Source: UBA7672 sp963784415 (GTDB lineage Bacteria > Pseudomonadota > Alphaproteobacteria > Caulobacterales > Hyphomonadaceae). Taken from it: a stretch of DNA of 64,000 bases. The notes under the pieces were generated by a model. That model made no database searches and had not been told where the DNA came from. It was given only the letters and a program-made list of their open reading frames with translations. Shown one piece after another: positions 31,379 through 40,283 of the stretch (positions are counted from its first letter, which is position 1; every line of letters starts with the position of its first letter). The DNA lies in contig CAWARK010000014.1 of assembly GCA_963784415.1 (NCBI GenBank), positions 310,001 through 374,000 of the forward strand, read 5' to 3'. The translations under genes were made by a program, and so were the position numbers.

Positions 31379-31696
31379 ATGGTACAACAGAATATCCGAA
31401 TTCGGCTGAAGGCCTTCGATCACCGGGCGCTCGACATGTCGGCGCGCGAGATCGTGTCGACCGCCAAGCGTACGGGCGCCCAGGTGCGCGGCCCGGTTCC
31501 GCTGCCGACCCGTATCGAGAAATTCACCGTCAACCGCTCGCCCCACATCGACAAGAAGTCGCGCGAACAGTTCGAGATCCGTACGCACAAGCGCGTGCTC
31601 GACATCGTTGATCCGACCCCGCAGACCGTCGACGCCCTCATGAAACTCGACCTCTCGGCCGGCGTCGCCGTCGAGATCAAGCTGGGGAACGGCTAA
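31379..31696 (+). CDS. rpsJ: 30S ribosomal protein S10
   Basis: S10 is a 30S head protein that also pairs with NusB in antitermination. ATG 31379 (MVQQNIRIRLKAFDHR) is the family start; the in-frame GTG at 31370 would add three residues. The 105-residue protein contains STAKRTGAQVRGPVPLPTRIEKFTVNRSPHIDKKSREQFEIRTHKR and DIVDPTPQTVDALMKLDL. Its stop overlaps the rplC start by one base. Confidence 0.97.
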   Translation: MVQQNIRIRLKAFDHRALDMSAREIVSTAKRTGAQVRGPVPLPTRIEKFTVNRSPHIDKKSREQFEIRTHKRVLDIVDPTPQTVDALMKLDLSAGVAVEIKLGNG

Positions 31697-32433
31697 TGCG
31701 CACCGGAGTCCTCGCCAAGAAAATCGGTATGACGCGCGTGTTCGCCGCTGACGGCGCCCACGTCCCTGTGACCGTGCTGTCGCTCGAAGGTTGCCAGGTC
31801 ATCGGCATCAAGAAGAACGAAGTCCGCGAAGTCGCCGTCACCAAAAAGGGTGAACAGGTCGGCACGCGCCAGGCAAATGACGGCTACACCGCCGTTGTGC
31901 TCGCTGCCGGCGCCCGCAAGGCCAAGAACATCTCCAAGGCCATTCGCGGCGTGTTCGCGAAAGCCTCGGTCGAGCCGAAGGCCGTTATCCGTGAATTCCG
32001 CGTGTCCGATGACATGCTGCTTGAGGTCGGCGCAGAAATCAGCGCCGACCATTTTGTTTCCGGCCAGAAGGTCGACATCTCCGGCGTCACCAAGGGCAAA
32101 GGCTTCGCCGGCGCCATGAAGCGTTGGAATTTCGGTGGTCTGGAAGCGTCGCACGGCGTGTCCGTCTCCCACCGCTCGCACGGTTCGACCGGCCAGCGTC
32201 AGGATCCGGGCCGTACGTTCAAAGGCAAGAAGATGGCCGGTCACCTCGGCGTCGAGCGTGTCACCACCCAGAACCTCGAGATCGTCCGCACGGACGCGGC
32301 TCGTGGTCTCATCATGGTCAAGGGCGCCGTCCCCGGCGCGGACAATGGCTGGGTTGAAGTGCGCGACGCCGTGAAGGCCAAAGACAACAAGGGCGCTCCG
32401 ACGCCTGCCGGCCTCGTCAAGAAAGAAGGCTGA
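31696..32433 (+). CDS. rplC: 50S ribosomal protein L3
   Basis: L3 reaches the peptidyl transferase centre. The 245-residue protein has RTGVLAKKIGMTRVFAADGAHVPVTVL, the conserved GKGFAGAMKRWNFGGLEASHGVSVSHRSHGSTG, and GKKMAGHLGVERVTTQNLEIV. It is some 30-40 residues longer than the E. coli protein because of a charged C-terminal tail, as in other alphaproteobacteria. The conserved methylated-Gln region (RQDPGRTFKGKKM) is present. Confidence 0.97.
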   Translation: MRTGVLAKKIGMTRVFAADGAHVPVTVLSLEGCQVIGIKKNEVREVAVTKKGEQVGTRQANDGYTAVVLAAGARKAKNISKAIRGVFAKASVEPKAVIREFRVSDDMLLEVGAEISADHFVSGQKVDISGVTKGKGFAGAMKRWNFGGLEASHGVSVSHRSHGSTGQRQDPGRTFKGKKMAGHLGVERVTTQNLEIVRTDAARGLIMVKGAVPGADNGWVEVRDAVKAKDNKGAPTPAGLVKKEG

Positions 32434-32438
32434 GACTC

Positions 32439-33071
32439 ATGAAACTCCCAGTCGTAAAACTTGACGCGAGCAAGGCCGGCGAGATCGAACTCGACGCAGG
32501 CGTGTTCGGCATCAAAGAGATCCGCTCGGACATCCTGCAGCGCATGGTTCGCTACCAACTGTCCAAGCGCCAGGCCGGCACGCACTCGACGCAAAATCGC
32601 GACGACGTGTCCGTCACCACCAAGAAGCTCTATCGCCAGAAGGGCACGGGCGGCGCGCGTCACGGCTCCAAGAACGCCCCGATCTTCGTCGGCGGCGGTG
32701 TGGCCCACGGTCCGCACCCGCACAGCCACGCTCACGGCCTTCCGAAAAAGGTCCGCGCGCTTGCCCTTAAGCATGCGCTCTCGTCCAAAGTGAATGACGA
32801 CTCGCTGATCGTTATCGACGGTTTCGCTGGCGGCAAAACGAAAGACCTCGTCGCCCAGCTGAAGGCGCTCAACATTTCGAACGCTCTCTTCATCGGCGGC
32901 GCCGAGCTTGACGAGACCTTCGCCAAAGCCGCTCGCAACATCCCCAACATCGACGTGCTCCCGCTTGCTGGCCTCAACGTTTATGACGTTCTGCGCCGCA
33001 AGACCCTCGTGCTCTCGCGCGAAGCGGTCGAAGGCGTGACGGCGCGTCTCGCCCCGGCTGAGAAGGCGTAA
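32439..33071 (+). CDS. rplD: 50S ribosomal protein L4
   Basis: L4 lines the exit tunnel and, in enterobacteria, represses its own operon. The 210-residue protein contains the tunnel-loop segment THSTQNRDDVSVTTKKLYRQKGTGGARHGSKNAPIFVGGGVAHGP with GTGGARHG, and a C-terminal Rossmann-like part (LNISNALFIGGAELDETFAKAARNIPNIDVLPLAGLNVYDVL). It begins 5 bases after rplC. Confidence 0.97.
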   Translation: MKLPVVKLDASKAGEIELDAGVFGIKEIRSDILQRMVRYQLSKRQAGTHSTQNRDDVSVTTKKLYRQKGTGGARHGSKNAPIFVGGGVAHGPHPHSHAHGLPKKVRALALKHALSSKVNDDSLIVIDGFAGGKTKDLVAQLKALNISNALFIGGAELDETFAKAARNIPNIDVLPLAGLNVYDVLRRKTLVLSREAVEGVTARLAPAEKA

Positions 33072-33075
33072 GACA

Positions 33076-33375
33076 ATGGCCGCTCCCAAAGCTCTCCACT
33101 ACACGCGCCTCACGGCGCCGATCATCACCGAGAAGACGACCATGCTCTCCGAGCAGAACAAGGTTGTTTTCCGCGTTCCCCTCGACGCGACCAAGCCGCA
33201 GATCAAGGAAGCGGTTGAAGCGCTGTTCAACGTCAACGTCACCGGCGTGAACACCATCCTCGTCAAGGGCAAGTCGAAGTTCTTCCGCGGCGTCCCGGGC
33301 AAGCGCTCGGACGTCAAGAAAGCGATCGTGACGTTGAAGGACGGCCAGTCCATCGACGTGACGACCGGTCTCTGA
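33076..33375 (+). CDS. rplW: 50S ribosomal protein L23
   Basis: L23 stands at the tunnel exit and docks trigger factor and SRP. The 99-residue product shows LTAPIITEKTTMLSEQNKVVFRVPLDATKPQIKEAVEALFNVNVTGVNTILVKGK and the C-terminal KKAIVTLKDGQSID. It is placed between rplD and rplB in the standard order, 4 bases after rplD. Confidence 0.97.
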   Translation: MAAPKALHYTRLTAPIITEKTTMLSEQNKVVFRVPLDATKPQIKEAVEALFNVNVTGVNTILVKGKSKFFRGVPGKRSDVKKAIVTLKDGQSIDVTTGL

Positions 33376-33387
33376 GGATAAGGCGTC

Positions 33388-34215
33388 ATGGCACTCAAGA
33401 CATTCAATCCTACTTCTCCAGGTCGTCGCCAGCTCGTGCTGGTCGACCGTTCGAGCCTGCACAAGGGCGGCCCGATCAAGGCGCTGACCGAAGGCAAGAG
33501 CTCATCCGGTGGCCGCAACAACCTCGGCCGTCGCACCGCGCGCTGGCGCGGGGGCGGCGCCAAGAAGAGCTACCGCATCATCGACTTCAAGCGCCGCAAG
33601 TGGGACATGCCCGCGACGATCGAGCGCCTGGAATACGATCCGAACCGCACGGCGTTCATCGCGCTCATCAAGTATGCTGATGGCGAACTGGCCTACATCA
33701 TCGCGCCGCAGCGTGTTGATGCCGGCGACACGGTGGTTGCTGGCGAAAGCGTCGACGTCAAACCCGGCAACGCCATGTTGCTGAAGTCGATCCCGGTCGG
33801 CACGATCATCCACAACATCGAGATGAAGCCGCTCAAGGGCGCGCAGATCGCTCGTTCGGCTGGCTCGTACGCCCAACTCGTCGGCCGTGGCGCGGGCTAC
33901 GCGCAGGTGAAGCTCTCGTCCGGCGAAGTCCGCCTGATCCCCGAGCTCTGCATGGCTTCGATTGGCGCAGTCTCGAACCCGGACAACATGAACGAAGTGC
34001 TCGGCAAGGCCGGCCGCAACGTTCACAAGGGCTGGCGGCCGCACGTTCGCGGCGTTGCCATGAACCCGGTCGACCACCCGCATGGTGGTGGTGAAGGCAA
34101 GACGTCCGGCGGCCGTCACCCTGTCACACCCTGGGGCAAGAAGACCCGTGGTCCGAAGACCCGCAAGAACAAGTCGACCGATCGCCTGATCGTTCGTCGT
34201 CGTCACAAAGCGTAA
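33388..34215 (+). CDS. rplB: 50S ribosomal protein L2
   Basis: L2 is needed for subunit joining and peptidyl transfer. The 275-residue protein starts MALKTFNPTSPGRRQLVLVDRS and contains GGGAKKSYRIIDFKRRKWDMPATIERLEYDPNRTAFIALI and the signature GVAMNPVDHPHGGGEGKTSGGRHPVTPWGKKTRG, with the conserved active-site-proximal His. Length is normal. Confidence 0.98.
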   Translation: MALKTFNPTSPGRRQLVLVDRSSLHKGGPIKALTEGKSSSGGRNNLGRRTARWRGGGAKKSYRIIDFKRRKWDMPATIERLEYDPNRTAFIALIKYADGELAYIIAPQRVDAGDTVVAGESVDVKPGNAMLLKSIPVGTIIHNIEMKPLKGAQIARSAGSYAQLVGRGAGYAQVKLSSGEVRLIPELCMASIGAVSNPDNMNEVLGKAGRNVHKGWRPHVRGVAMNPVDHPHGGGEGKTSGGRHPVTPWGKKTRGPKTRKNKSTDRLIVRRRHKA

Positions 34216-34229
34216 CGGAGAGAAGCAAG

Positions 34230-34520
34230 ATGTCCCGTTCCGTCTGGAAAGGCCCCTTCGTCGATGGCTATCTGCTCAAGAAAGCAGAAGTCGCGAAGAG
34301 CGCTGCCCGCTCCACCCCGATCAAGACCTGGTCGCGCCGTTCGACGATCCTCCCGGATTTCATCGGCCTGACCTTCCAGGTCCACAACGGGAAGTCGTTC
34401 GTACCGGTCAACGTCTCGGAAGAGATGGTTGGTCACAAGTTCGGCGAGTTCGCGCCCACGCGTAACTTCCCGGGCCATGGCGGCGACAAGAAAGTCGCCC
34501 GGAAGCCGGCAGGTAAATAA
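34230..34520 (+). CDS. rpsS: 30S ribosomal protein S19
   Basis: S19 binds the 30S head with S13. The 96-residue protein begins MSRSVWKGPFVDGYLLKKAE and has TWSRRSTILPDFIGLTFQVHNGKSFVPVNVSEEMVGHKFGEFAPTR, the full family signature. GGAGAG precedes ATG 34230. rplV follows after 2 bases. Confidence 0.98.
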   Translation: MSRSVWKGPFVDGYLLKKAEVAKSAARSTPIKTWSRRSTILPDFIGLTFQVHNGKSFVPVNVSEEMVGHKFGEFAPTRNFPGHGGDKKVARKPAGK

Positions 34521-34522
34521 TC

Positions 34523-34920
34523 ATGAGCAAGGCAAAAGCCCCCCCGAAGCAGGCTTCCAACGAGTCCCGCGCTGTTCTGAAGATGTATCGCATCTCGGGC
34601 CAGAAGCTGAACCTGCTGGCCCAGCAGATCCGCGGTCTGAAGGTTGACCGTGCGATGGCTGAGCTCGAGTTCTCGCGCAAGCGTGCTGCCGGCGACGTCC
34701 TCAAGCTGCTGAAGTCTGCTGTGGCCAACGCCGACAACAACCATGGCCTCGACATCGACAGCCTGATCGTTGCCGAAGCTCACGTCGGCAAGAACCTGGT
34801 CATGAAGCGCATGCACGCCCGTGCTCGCGGCCGTGGCGTTCGCGTCGAGAAGCCGTTCTCCCAGCTCACCATCGTTCTCCGCGACATGTCCGCGGTCGCG
34901 CAAACATCCGAGGCCGCATA

Positions 34921-34921
<1 letters not shown>
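34523..34921 (+). CDS. rplV: 50S ribosomal protein L22
   Basis: L22 lines the exit tunnel with L4. The 132-residue product has KMYRISGQKLNLLAQQIRGLKVDRAMAELEFSRKRAAGDVLKLLKSAVANAD and the hairpin-loop segment VGKNLVMKRMHARARGRGVRVEKPFSQLTIVL. It ends one base into the rpsC start codon (TAATG). Confidence 0.97.
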
Positions 34922-35637
<716 letters not shown>

Positions 35638-35650
35638 GTGAGATAGAACA

Positions 35651-36064
35651 ATGCTGCAGCCAAAGCGCACAAAATACCGGAAGGCCTTCAAGGGCCGCAT
35701 TCACGGTCTCGCCAAGTCCGGCTTCACGCTGAGCAATGGCAGCCATGGCCTCAAGGCCCTGGAACCGAACCGCGTCAACGCACGTGAGCTCGAGGCTGCA
35801 CGCCGCGCGCTCACCCGTGAGATGAAGCGTCTCGGCAAGGTGTGGTGCCGGGTGTTCCCGGACGTGCCGGTGTCGAAGAAGCCGATCGAAGTCCGCATGG
35901 GCAAGGGTAAGGGCGCACCTGAATTCTGGGTCGTCCGCGTCAAGCCGGGCCGCATCCTGTTCGAGATCGACGGCGTTCCTGACGCAGTCGCTCGCCAGGC
36001 GCTGACGCTCGGCGCCGCGAAACTCTCGGTCAAGACGAAGATCGTCACGCGGGTAGGAGAGTAG
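35651..36064 (+). CDS. rplP: 50S ribosomal protein L16
   Basis: L16 organises the A-site region of the 50S subunit. The 137-residue product has MLQPKRTKYRKAFKGRIHGLAKSG and the conserved MGKGKGAPEFWVVRVKPGRILFEIDGV. The conserved Arg of the IEVRMGKGKG loop is present. Length is standard. Confidence 0.97.
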   Translation: MLQPKRTKYRKAFKGRIHGLAKSGFTLSNGSHGLKALEPNRVNARELEAARRALTREMKRLGKVWCRVFPDVPVSKKPIEVRMGKGKGAPEFWVVRVKPGRILFEIDGVPDAVARQALTLGAAKLSVKTKIVTRVGE

Positions 36065-36067
36065 GCA

Positions 36068-36289
36068 ATGACAAAGCTGTACGACATCCGCAAGGACCTC
36101 GAGACCTACCGCAAATCAACTGCGGACCAGCTGCGCGAAGAGATCGCCGGCCTCCGCAAGGAACAATTCAACCTGCGTTTCCAGCGCGCCACCGGCCAGC
36201 TGGAAAAGACTTCTCGCATCGGCGACATCCGCCGCTCGATAGCCCGCATTGAAGCGGTGCTGTCCGAGAAGTCCAAGCAGTCGGCGTAA
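36068..36289 (+). CDS. rpmC: 50S ribosomal protein L29
   Basis: L29 is a small two-helix protein near the tunnel exit. The 73-residue product has TYRKSTADQLREEIAGLRKEQFNLRFQRATGQLEKTSRIGDIRRSIARIEAVL, the family core with its conserved KE-FNLRFQ-ATGQLE. It sits between rplP and rpsQ. Confidence 0.96.
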   Translation: MTKLYDIRKDLETYRKSTADQLREEIAGLRKEQFNLRFQRATGQLEKTSRIGDIRRSIARIEAVLSEKSKQSA

Positions 36290-36299
36290 GGAGAGCACG

Positions 36300-36545
36300 A
36301 TGCCCAGACGAGTCATGGAAGGCACGGTCGTCTCCAACAAGATGGACAAGACCGCTGTCGTGAAAGTCGAGCGGACCTTCCTCCACCCGCTGTTCAAGAA
36401 GACCGTTCGTAAGTCGAAGCGCTATCACGCTCACGACGAAGCGAACAAAGCGCAAGTCGGCCAGCAGGTCGAAATTCAGGAGTGCGCACCGCGCTCTAAA
36501 CTGAAGCGCTGGGAAATCGTATCCTTCAAAGGGGATGCCGCATGA
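36300..36545 (+). CDS. rpsQ: 30S ribosomal protein S17
   Basis: S17 is a primary 16S-binding OB-fold protein. ATG 36300 after AGGAGAG gives the family start MPRRVMEGTVVSNKMDKTAVVKVERTF, and the 81-residue protein continues with HPLFKKTVRKSKRYHAHDEANKAQVGQQVEIQECAPRSKLKRW. The stop overlaps the rplN start as ATGA. Confidence 0.97.
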   Translation: MPRRVMEGTVVSNKMDKTAVVKVERTFLHPLFKKTVRKSKRYHAHDEANKAQVGQQVEIQECAPRSKLKRWEIVSFKGDAA

Positions 36546-36910
36546 TCCAGATGCAAACCAACCTCGACGTTGCCGACAATTCCGGCGCGCGTCGTGTCCA
36601 GTGCATCAAGGTGCTGGGTGGCTCCAAGCGGCGCTATGCCTCGGTGGGCGACGTGATCGTCGTCTCCATCAAGGAAGCAGCGCCCAAGGGCCGCGTGAAG
36701 AAGGGCGAAGTGAAGCGCGCTGTTGTCGTGCGCATCTCGAAAGACCTTCAGCGTCGCGACGGATCGGTGATCCGCTTCGACTCGAACGCCGCCGTCCTGG
36801 TCAATGCCCAGAACGAGCCGATCGGCACGCGTATCTTTGGACCGGTTCCGCGCGAACTCCGCGCCAAGAACCACATGAAGATCATCTCGCTCGCCCCGGA
36901 GGTCCTGTAA
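36542..36910 (+). CDS. rplN: 50S ribosomal protein L14
   Basis: L14 lies at the subunit interface. The 122-residue protein starts MIQMQTNLDVADNSGARRVQCIKVLGG and has KKGEVKRAVVVRISKDLQRRDGSVIRFDSNAAVLVN and GTRIFGPVPRELR. It overlaps rpsQ by 4 bases and rplX by one (TAATG). Confidence 0.98.
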   Translation: MIQMQTNLDVADNSGARRVQCIKVLGGSKRRYASVGDVIVVSIKEAAPKGRVKKGEVKRAVVVRISKDLQRRDGSVIRFDSNAAVLVNAQNEPIGTRIFGPVPRELRAKNHMKIISLAPEVL

Positions 36911-37239
36911 TGGCCGCCAAGATCAAGAAGGGTGACACGGTCATCGTGATCACCGGCAAGGACAAAGGCCGCAAGGGCGAAGTCCTGAAAGCGTTTCCTG
37001 AAGAAAACCGCGTGCTCGTGGCTGGCGTGAACTTCAAGGCGCGCCACACCAAACCGAGCCAGGCGGATCCGCAGGGCGGGATCAAGCGCAACGAAGCGCC
37101 GATCCATGTGTCCAACGTGGCCCACGTCGATCCGACGTCGGGCAAGCCCACTCGCGTGGGTTTCAAAACCGAAGGAACTGGCGAGAAGGCCCGCAAGGTC
37201 CGTTTCGCCAAGCGTTCCGGGGAGACGATCGATGGCTGA
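36910..37239 (+). CDS. rplX: 50S ribosomal protein L24
   Basis: L24 initiates 50S assembly. The 109-residue protein carries the KOW motif KIKKGDTVIVITGKDKGRKGEVLKAFPEENRVLVAGVN, then HTKPSQADPQGGI and a conserved APIHVSNVAHVDP. It begins at the ATG overlapping the rplN stop and overlaps rplE by 8 bases. Confidence 0.97.
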   Translation: MAAKIKKGDTVIVITGKDKGRKGEVLKAFPEENRVLVAGVNFKARHTKPSQADPQGGIKRNEAPIHVSNVAHVDPTSGKPTRVGFKTEGTGEKARKVRFAKRSGETIDG

Positions 37240-37789
37240 TGCCAAATATACTCCGCGTTTGAAGTCGCTGTACGACCAGTCGATCCGCGCCAAGATGACC
37301 GAGCAGTTCAGCTACTCGAACGGCTTGCAGATCCCGGCCCTCGACAAGGTCGTGGTCAACATGGGCGTCGGCGAAGCTGTCGCTGACTCGAAGAAGATCC
37401 GCTCGGCTGTGGCCGACCTCGCGGCGATCACCGGCCAGAAGCCGCAGGAAACGAAGTCGCGCAAATCCATCGCGACCTTCAAGCTGCGCGAAGGCATGAC
37501 GATCGGCGCCAAGGTCACCCTCCGCCGCGAGCGCATGTACGAATTCATCGACCGGCTGACCACGATCGCGCTTCCCCGCGTGAAAGACTTCCGTGGCCTC
37601 AATGCCAAGTCGTTCGACGGTCGCGGCAACTTCGCGATGGGTCTCAAGGAGCACATCGTGTTCCCGGAGATCAATTACGACAACATCGATACGGTCTGGG
37701 GCATGGACATCATTGTGTGCACGACGGCGCGCACCAACGACGAAGCGAAAGCACTCCTCACGGAGTTCGGCTTTCCCTTCCGTACATAG
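37232..37789 (+). CDS. rplE: 50S ribosomal protein L5
   Basis: L5 binds 5S rRNA in the central protuberance. ATG 37232 (MADAKYTPRLKSLYDQSI) lies inside the end of rplX. The 185-residue protein contains PALDKVVVNMGVGEAVADSK, ITGQKPQETKSRKSIATFKLREGMTIGAKVTLR and GRGNFAMGLKEHIVFPEINYD. Length is normal. Confidence 0.98.
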   Translation: MADAKYTPRLKSLYDQSIRAKMTEQFSYSNGLQIPALDKVVVNMGVGEAVADSKKIRSAVADLAAITGQKPQETKSRKSIATFKLREGMTIGAKVTLRRERMYEFIDRLTTIALPRVKDFRGLNAKSFDGRGNFAMGLKEHIVFPEINYDNIDTVWGMDIIVCTTARTNDEAKALLTEFGFPFRT

Positions 37790-37806
37790 CGCGCTGGAGA
37801 GAAACG

Positions 37807-38112
37807 ATGGCCAAGAAAAGCTCTATCGAAAAGAACAACCGGCGCCGCCGCCTGGTTGAGCAGTTCGCCAAGAAGCGCGCTGATCTGAAAGCGACTGCTC
37901 TCAACGAGAGCCTGCCGCTGGAAGACCGCTTCGAAGCGCGCATGAAGCTCGCCAAGCTGCCGCGTAACTCAGCTGCTGTCCGGATCCGCAACCGTTGCGA
38001 AATCTCGGGTCGCCCGCGCGCCTACTATCGGAAGCTCAAGATGTCCCGCATCGCCCTTCGCGAATACGGAGCCGCGGGAATGATCCCCGGCCTCGTCAAG
38101 TCGAGCTGGTAG
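37807..38112 (+). CDS. rpsN: 30S ribosomal protein S14, zinc-free form
   Basis: S14 binds the 30S head. The 101-residue product is the long form without the CXXC zinc pairs (MAKKSSIEKNNRRRRLVEQFAKKRADL ...), and its C-terminus RNRCEISGRPRAYYRKLKMSRIALREYGAAGMIPGLVKSSW matches the family. ATG 37807 follows GGAGAG. Confidence 0.97.
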   Translation: MAKKSSIEKNNRRRRLVEQFAKKRADLKATALNESLPLEDRFEARMKLAKLPRNSAAVRIRNRCEISGRPRAYYRKLKMSRIALREYGAAGMIPGLVKSSW

Positions 38113-38126
38113 GGGAGGTCAGACCA

Positions 38127-38522
38127 ATGCACATGAACGATCCTCTGGGCGACCTGTTGACCCGTATCCGCAACGCTCAGCGTCGCGGCCGGTCAACGGT
38201 CCAGTCTCCTTCGTCCAAGCTCCGCTGGCACGTTCTCGAAGTGCTGCAGCGCGAGGGCTATATCCGTGGCTTCTCGGAAGTTGAGCGCGACGGCTACAAG
38301 GAGCTCGACATCGAGTTGAAATACTATGACGGCGCTCCGGTCATTTCCGAGATCCGCCGTATCTCCAAGCCGGGCCGCCGGGTTTACTCGGCTGTTCGTG
38401 ACCTGCCGCTCGTTCGTAACGGCCTGGGCATCTCGGTCCTCTCCACGCCGAAGGGCGTGATGTCGGACGCCGAGGCGCGCACGCAGAACGTCGGCGGCGA
38501 AATCCTCTGCCGGGTGAGCTGA
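38127..38522 (+). CDS. rpsH: 30S ribosomal protein S8
   Basis: S8 is a primary 16S rRNA binder and in E. coli the spc-operon repressor. ATG 38127 after GGGGAGG gives MHMNDPLGDLLTRIRNAQRRG; the 131-residue protein has ISKPGRRVYSAVRDLPLVRNGLGISVLSTPKGVMSDAEARTQNVGGEILCRV, the full C-terminal signature. Confidence 0.97.
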   Translation: MHMNDPLGDLLTRIRNAQRRGRSTVQSPSSKLRWHVLEVLQREGYIRGFSEVERDGYKELDIELKYYDGAPVISEIRRISKPGRRVYSAVRDLPLVRNGLGISVLSTPKGVMSDAEARTQNVGGEILCRVS

Positions 38523-38524
38523 TC

Positions 38525-39061
38525 ATGTCGCGCGTTGGAAAAAAGACGATTGAAGCGGTCAAGGGCGTCGACATCAAAGTCGCCGGCGGCCAGGTCACGG
38601 TCAAAGGTCCGAAGGGCGAGCTCAAGCTCATCCTGACGGACGAAGTGGCCGTGAAGGTTGATAACGGCGAAGTCACGATCACACCGCGCAATGCGGACGA
38701 GCGTAAATCGAAAGCCATGTGGGGCACGACCCGCGCCAACATCCAGAACATGGTTGTCGGCGTCACCACGGGCTTCGAGAAGAACCTCGAACTGATCGGC
38801 GTCGGTTATCGCGCTGCGATGAAGGGCAAGGATCTCGAGCTGTCGCTCGGTTACTCGCACCCCGTCGTGTACAAGGCGCCGGCCGGCATCACCTTCGCTT
38901 CGGCGAAGCCGACCGAGATCAAGATCACAGGCGCGGACAAGCAGGCCGTCGGCCAGGTTGCCGCCGAGTTGCGCTCGTTCCGCCCGCCCGAACCGTACAA
39001 GGGCAAGGGTGTCCGCAAGGTTGGCGAGTACGTCCGCCGCAAAGAAGGCAAGAAGAAGTAA
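38525..39061 (+). CDS. rplF: 50S ribosomal protein L6
   Basis: L6 lies near the factor-binding site. The 178-residue product has MSRVGKKTIEAVKGVDIKV, LIGVGYRAAMKGKDLELSLGYSHPVVYKAP, and the signature RPPEPYKGKGVRKVGEYVRRKEGKKK. It starts 2 bases after rpsH. Confidence 0.98.
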   Translation: MSRVGKKTIEAVKGVDIKVAGGQVTVKGPKGELKLILTDEVAVKVDNGEVTITPRNADERKSKAMWGTTRANIQNMVVGVTTGFEKNLELIGVGYRAAMKGKDLELSLGYSHPVVYKAPAGITFASAKPTEIKITGADKQAVGQVAAELRSFRPPEPYKGKGVRKVGEYVRRKEGKKK

Positions 39062-39064
39062 GCC

Positions 39065-39418
39065 ATGGCCTCGCTTCAGCACAGACAGTTCGATCGCCGC
39101 GCACAGCGCGTCCGCACCAAGCTTCGCAAGGTTGCCGAAGGCAAGCCGCGTCTCTCGGTCAACCGTTCGGCCAAGCACATTTCGGTGCAACTCATCGACG
39201 ACGCCAAGGGCGTCACGGTCGCCGCCGCCTCCTCGCTCGAGAAGGAATTCAAGGGCGGCACCAAGTCCGAGGATGCAGCCAAGGTCGGCAAGCTCATCGC
39301 TGAGCGCGCCTCCAAGGCCGGCGTCACCGATGTCGTGTTCGACCGCGGCGGTTTCATCTTTCATGGTCGCGTGAAAGCGCTGGCCGATGCCGCCCGTGAG
39401 GGCGGTCTGAAATTCTAG
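39065..39418 (+). CDS. rplR: 50S ribosomal protein L18
   Basis: L18 binds 5S rRNA with L5. The 117-residue protein has RRAQRVRTKLRKVAEGKPRLSVNRSAKHISVQLIDDAKGVTVAAASSLE and the C-terminal VFDRGGFIFHGRVKALADAAREGGLKF. Position and length are standard. Confidence 0.97.
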   Translation: MASLQHRQFDRRAQRVRTKLRKVAEGKPRLSVNRSAKHISVQLIDDAKGVTVAAASSLEKEFKGGTKSEDAAKVGKLIAERASKAGVTDVVFDRGGFIFHGRVKALADAAREGGLKF

Positions 39419-39428
39419 GGAGCCGCTA

Positions 39429-40031
39429 ATGGCGCGTGAAGGCGAACGTAGCGAACGTGGTGGTGGTGGCGATCGTGGTCGCGGCCGTCGTGACCGCAAT
39501 GAAGATCGTGAACAGTCGGAGATCGTCGACAAGCTGGTCGCGATCAACCGCGTCGCGAAGGTCGTGAAGGGCGGTAAGAACTTCGCGTTCGCAGCCCTCG
39601 TGGTCGTCGGTGATCAGAAAGGCCGCATCGGCTACGGTCACGGCAAGGCCCGTGAGGTTCCCGAGGCGATCCGCAAGGCGACCGAGGAAGCCAAGAAATC
39701 AATGGTTCGCGTGCCGCTGCGCGAAGGCCGCACGCTGCACCACGACACCCATGGTCGTTGGGGTGCTGGCAAGGTCATCATGCGTTCGGCTCCGGCGGGT
39801 ACGGGCGTGATCGCCGGTGGTCCGATGCGCGCCGTGTTCGACGTGCTCGGCATCCGCGATGTCGTCGCCAAGTCGACCGGTTCGTCGAACCCGTACAACA
39901 TGGTCCGTGCGACGGTCGACGCGCTCAAGCGTCAGGCTTCGCCCCGCCAGATCGCGTCCAAGCGCGGCCTGAAGGTGCAGGACATCATTGCCCGCCGTAC
40001 TGACGGTTCGGGCAACGCCGAAGTGGCGTAA
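39429..40031 (+). CDS. rpsE: 30S ribosomal protein S5
   Basis: S5 is needed for accuracy and mRNA unwinding. The 200-residue protein has an Arg/Gly/Glu-rich N-terminal extension of about 25 residues, then KLVAINRVAKVVKGGKNFAFAALVVVGDQKGRIGYGHGKAREVPEAIRKATEEAKK and the C-terminal ARDVVAKSTGSSNPYNMVRATVDAL-like signature. The extension is common in this class. Confidence 0.97.
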   Translation: MAREGERSERGGGGDRGRGRRDRNEDREQSEIVDKLVAINRVAKVVKGGKNFAFAALVVVGDQKGRIGYGHGKAREVPEAIRKATEEAKKSMVRVPLREGRTLHHDTHGRWGAGKVIMRSAPAGTGVIAGGPMRAVFDVLGIRDVVAKSTGSSNPYNMVRATVDALKRQASPRQIASKRGLKVQDIIARRTDGSGNAEVA

Positions 40032-40049
40032 GGTTAGGAGACGGTCGAG

Positions 40050-40238
40050 ATGGCTGCCAAGAAAACCCTCCGCGTGAAGCAGGTCAAAAGCCCGCAGCGC
40101 CGCGAAGCTTCGCAGCGCGCGACGCTGGTCGGCCTGGGTCTCAACAAGATCTCGCGCGAGCGCGAACTTGAAGACACGGCTTCGGTTCGCGGCATGATCG
40201 CCAAGGTCGCGCACCTTGTCGAAGTCGTGACTGACTAA
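40050..40238 (+). CDS. rpmD: 50S ribosomal protein L30
   Basis: A 62-residue small 50S protein: KTLRVKQVKSPQRREASQRATLVGLGLNKISRERELEDTASVRGMIAKVAHLVEVV. This is the complete family core, with the typical SPxRR...ATLxGLGLNK. It lies between rpsE and rplO. Confidence 0.96.
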   Translation: MAAKKTLRVKQVKSPQRREASQRATLVGLGLNKISRERELEDTASVRGMIAKVAHLVEVVTD

Positions 40239-40283
40239 GGAATTGCTGGCCGCCCGTAAGGGCAAGCTAGCCTGGAGAGCAAG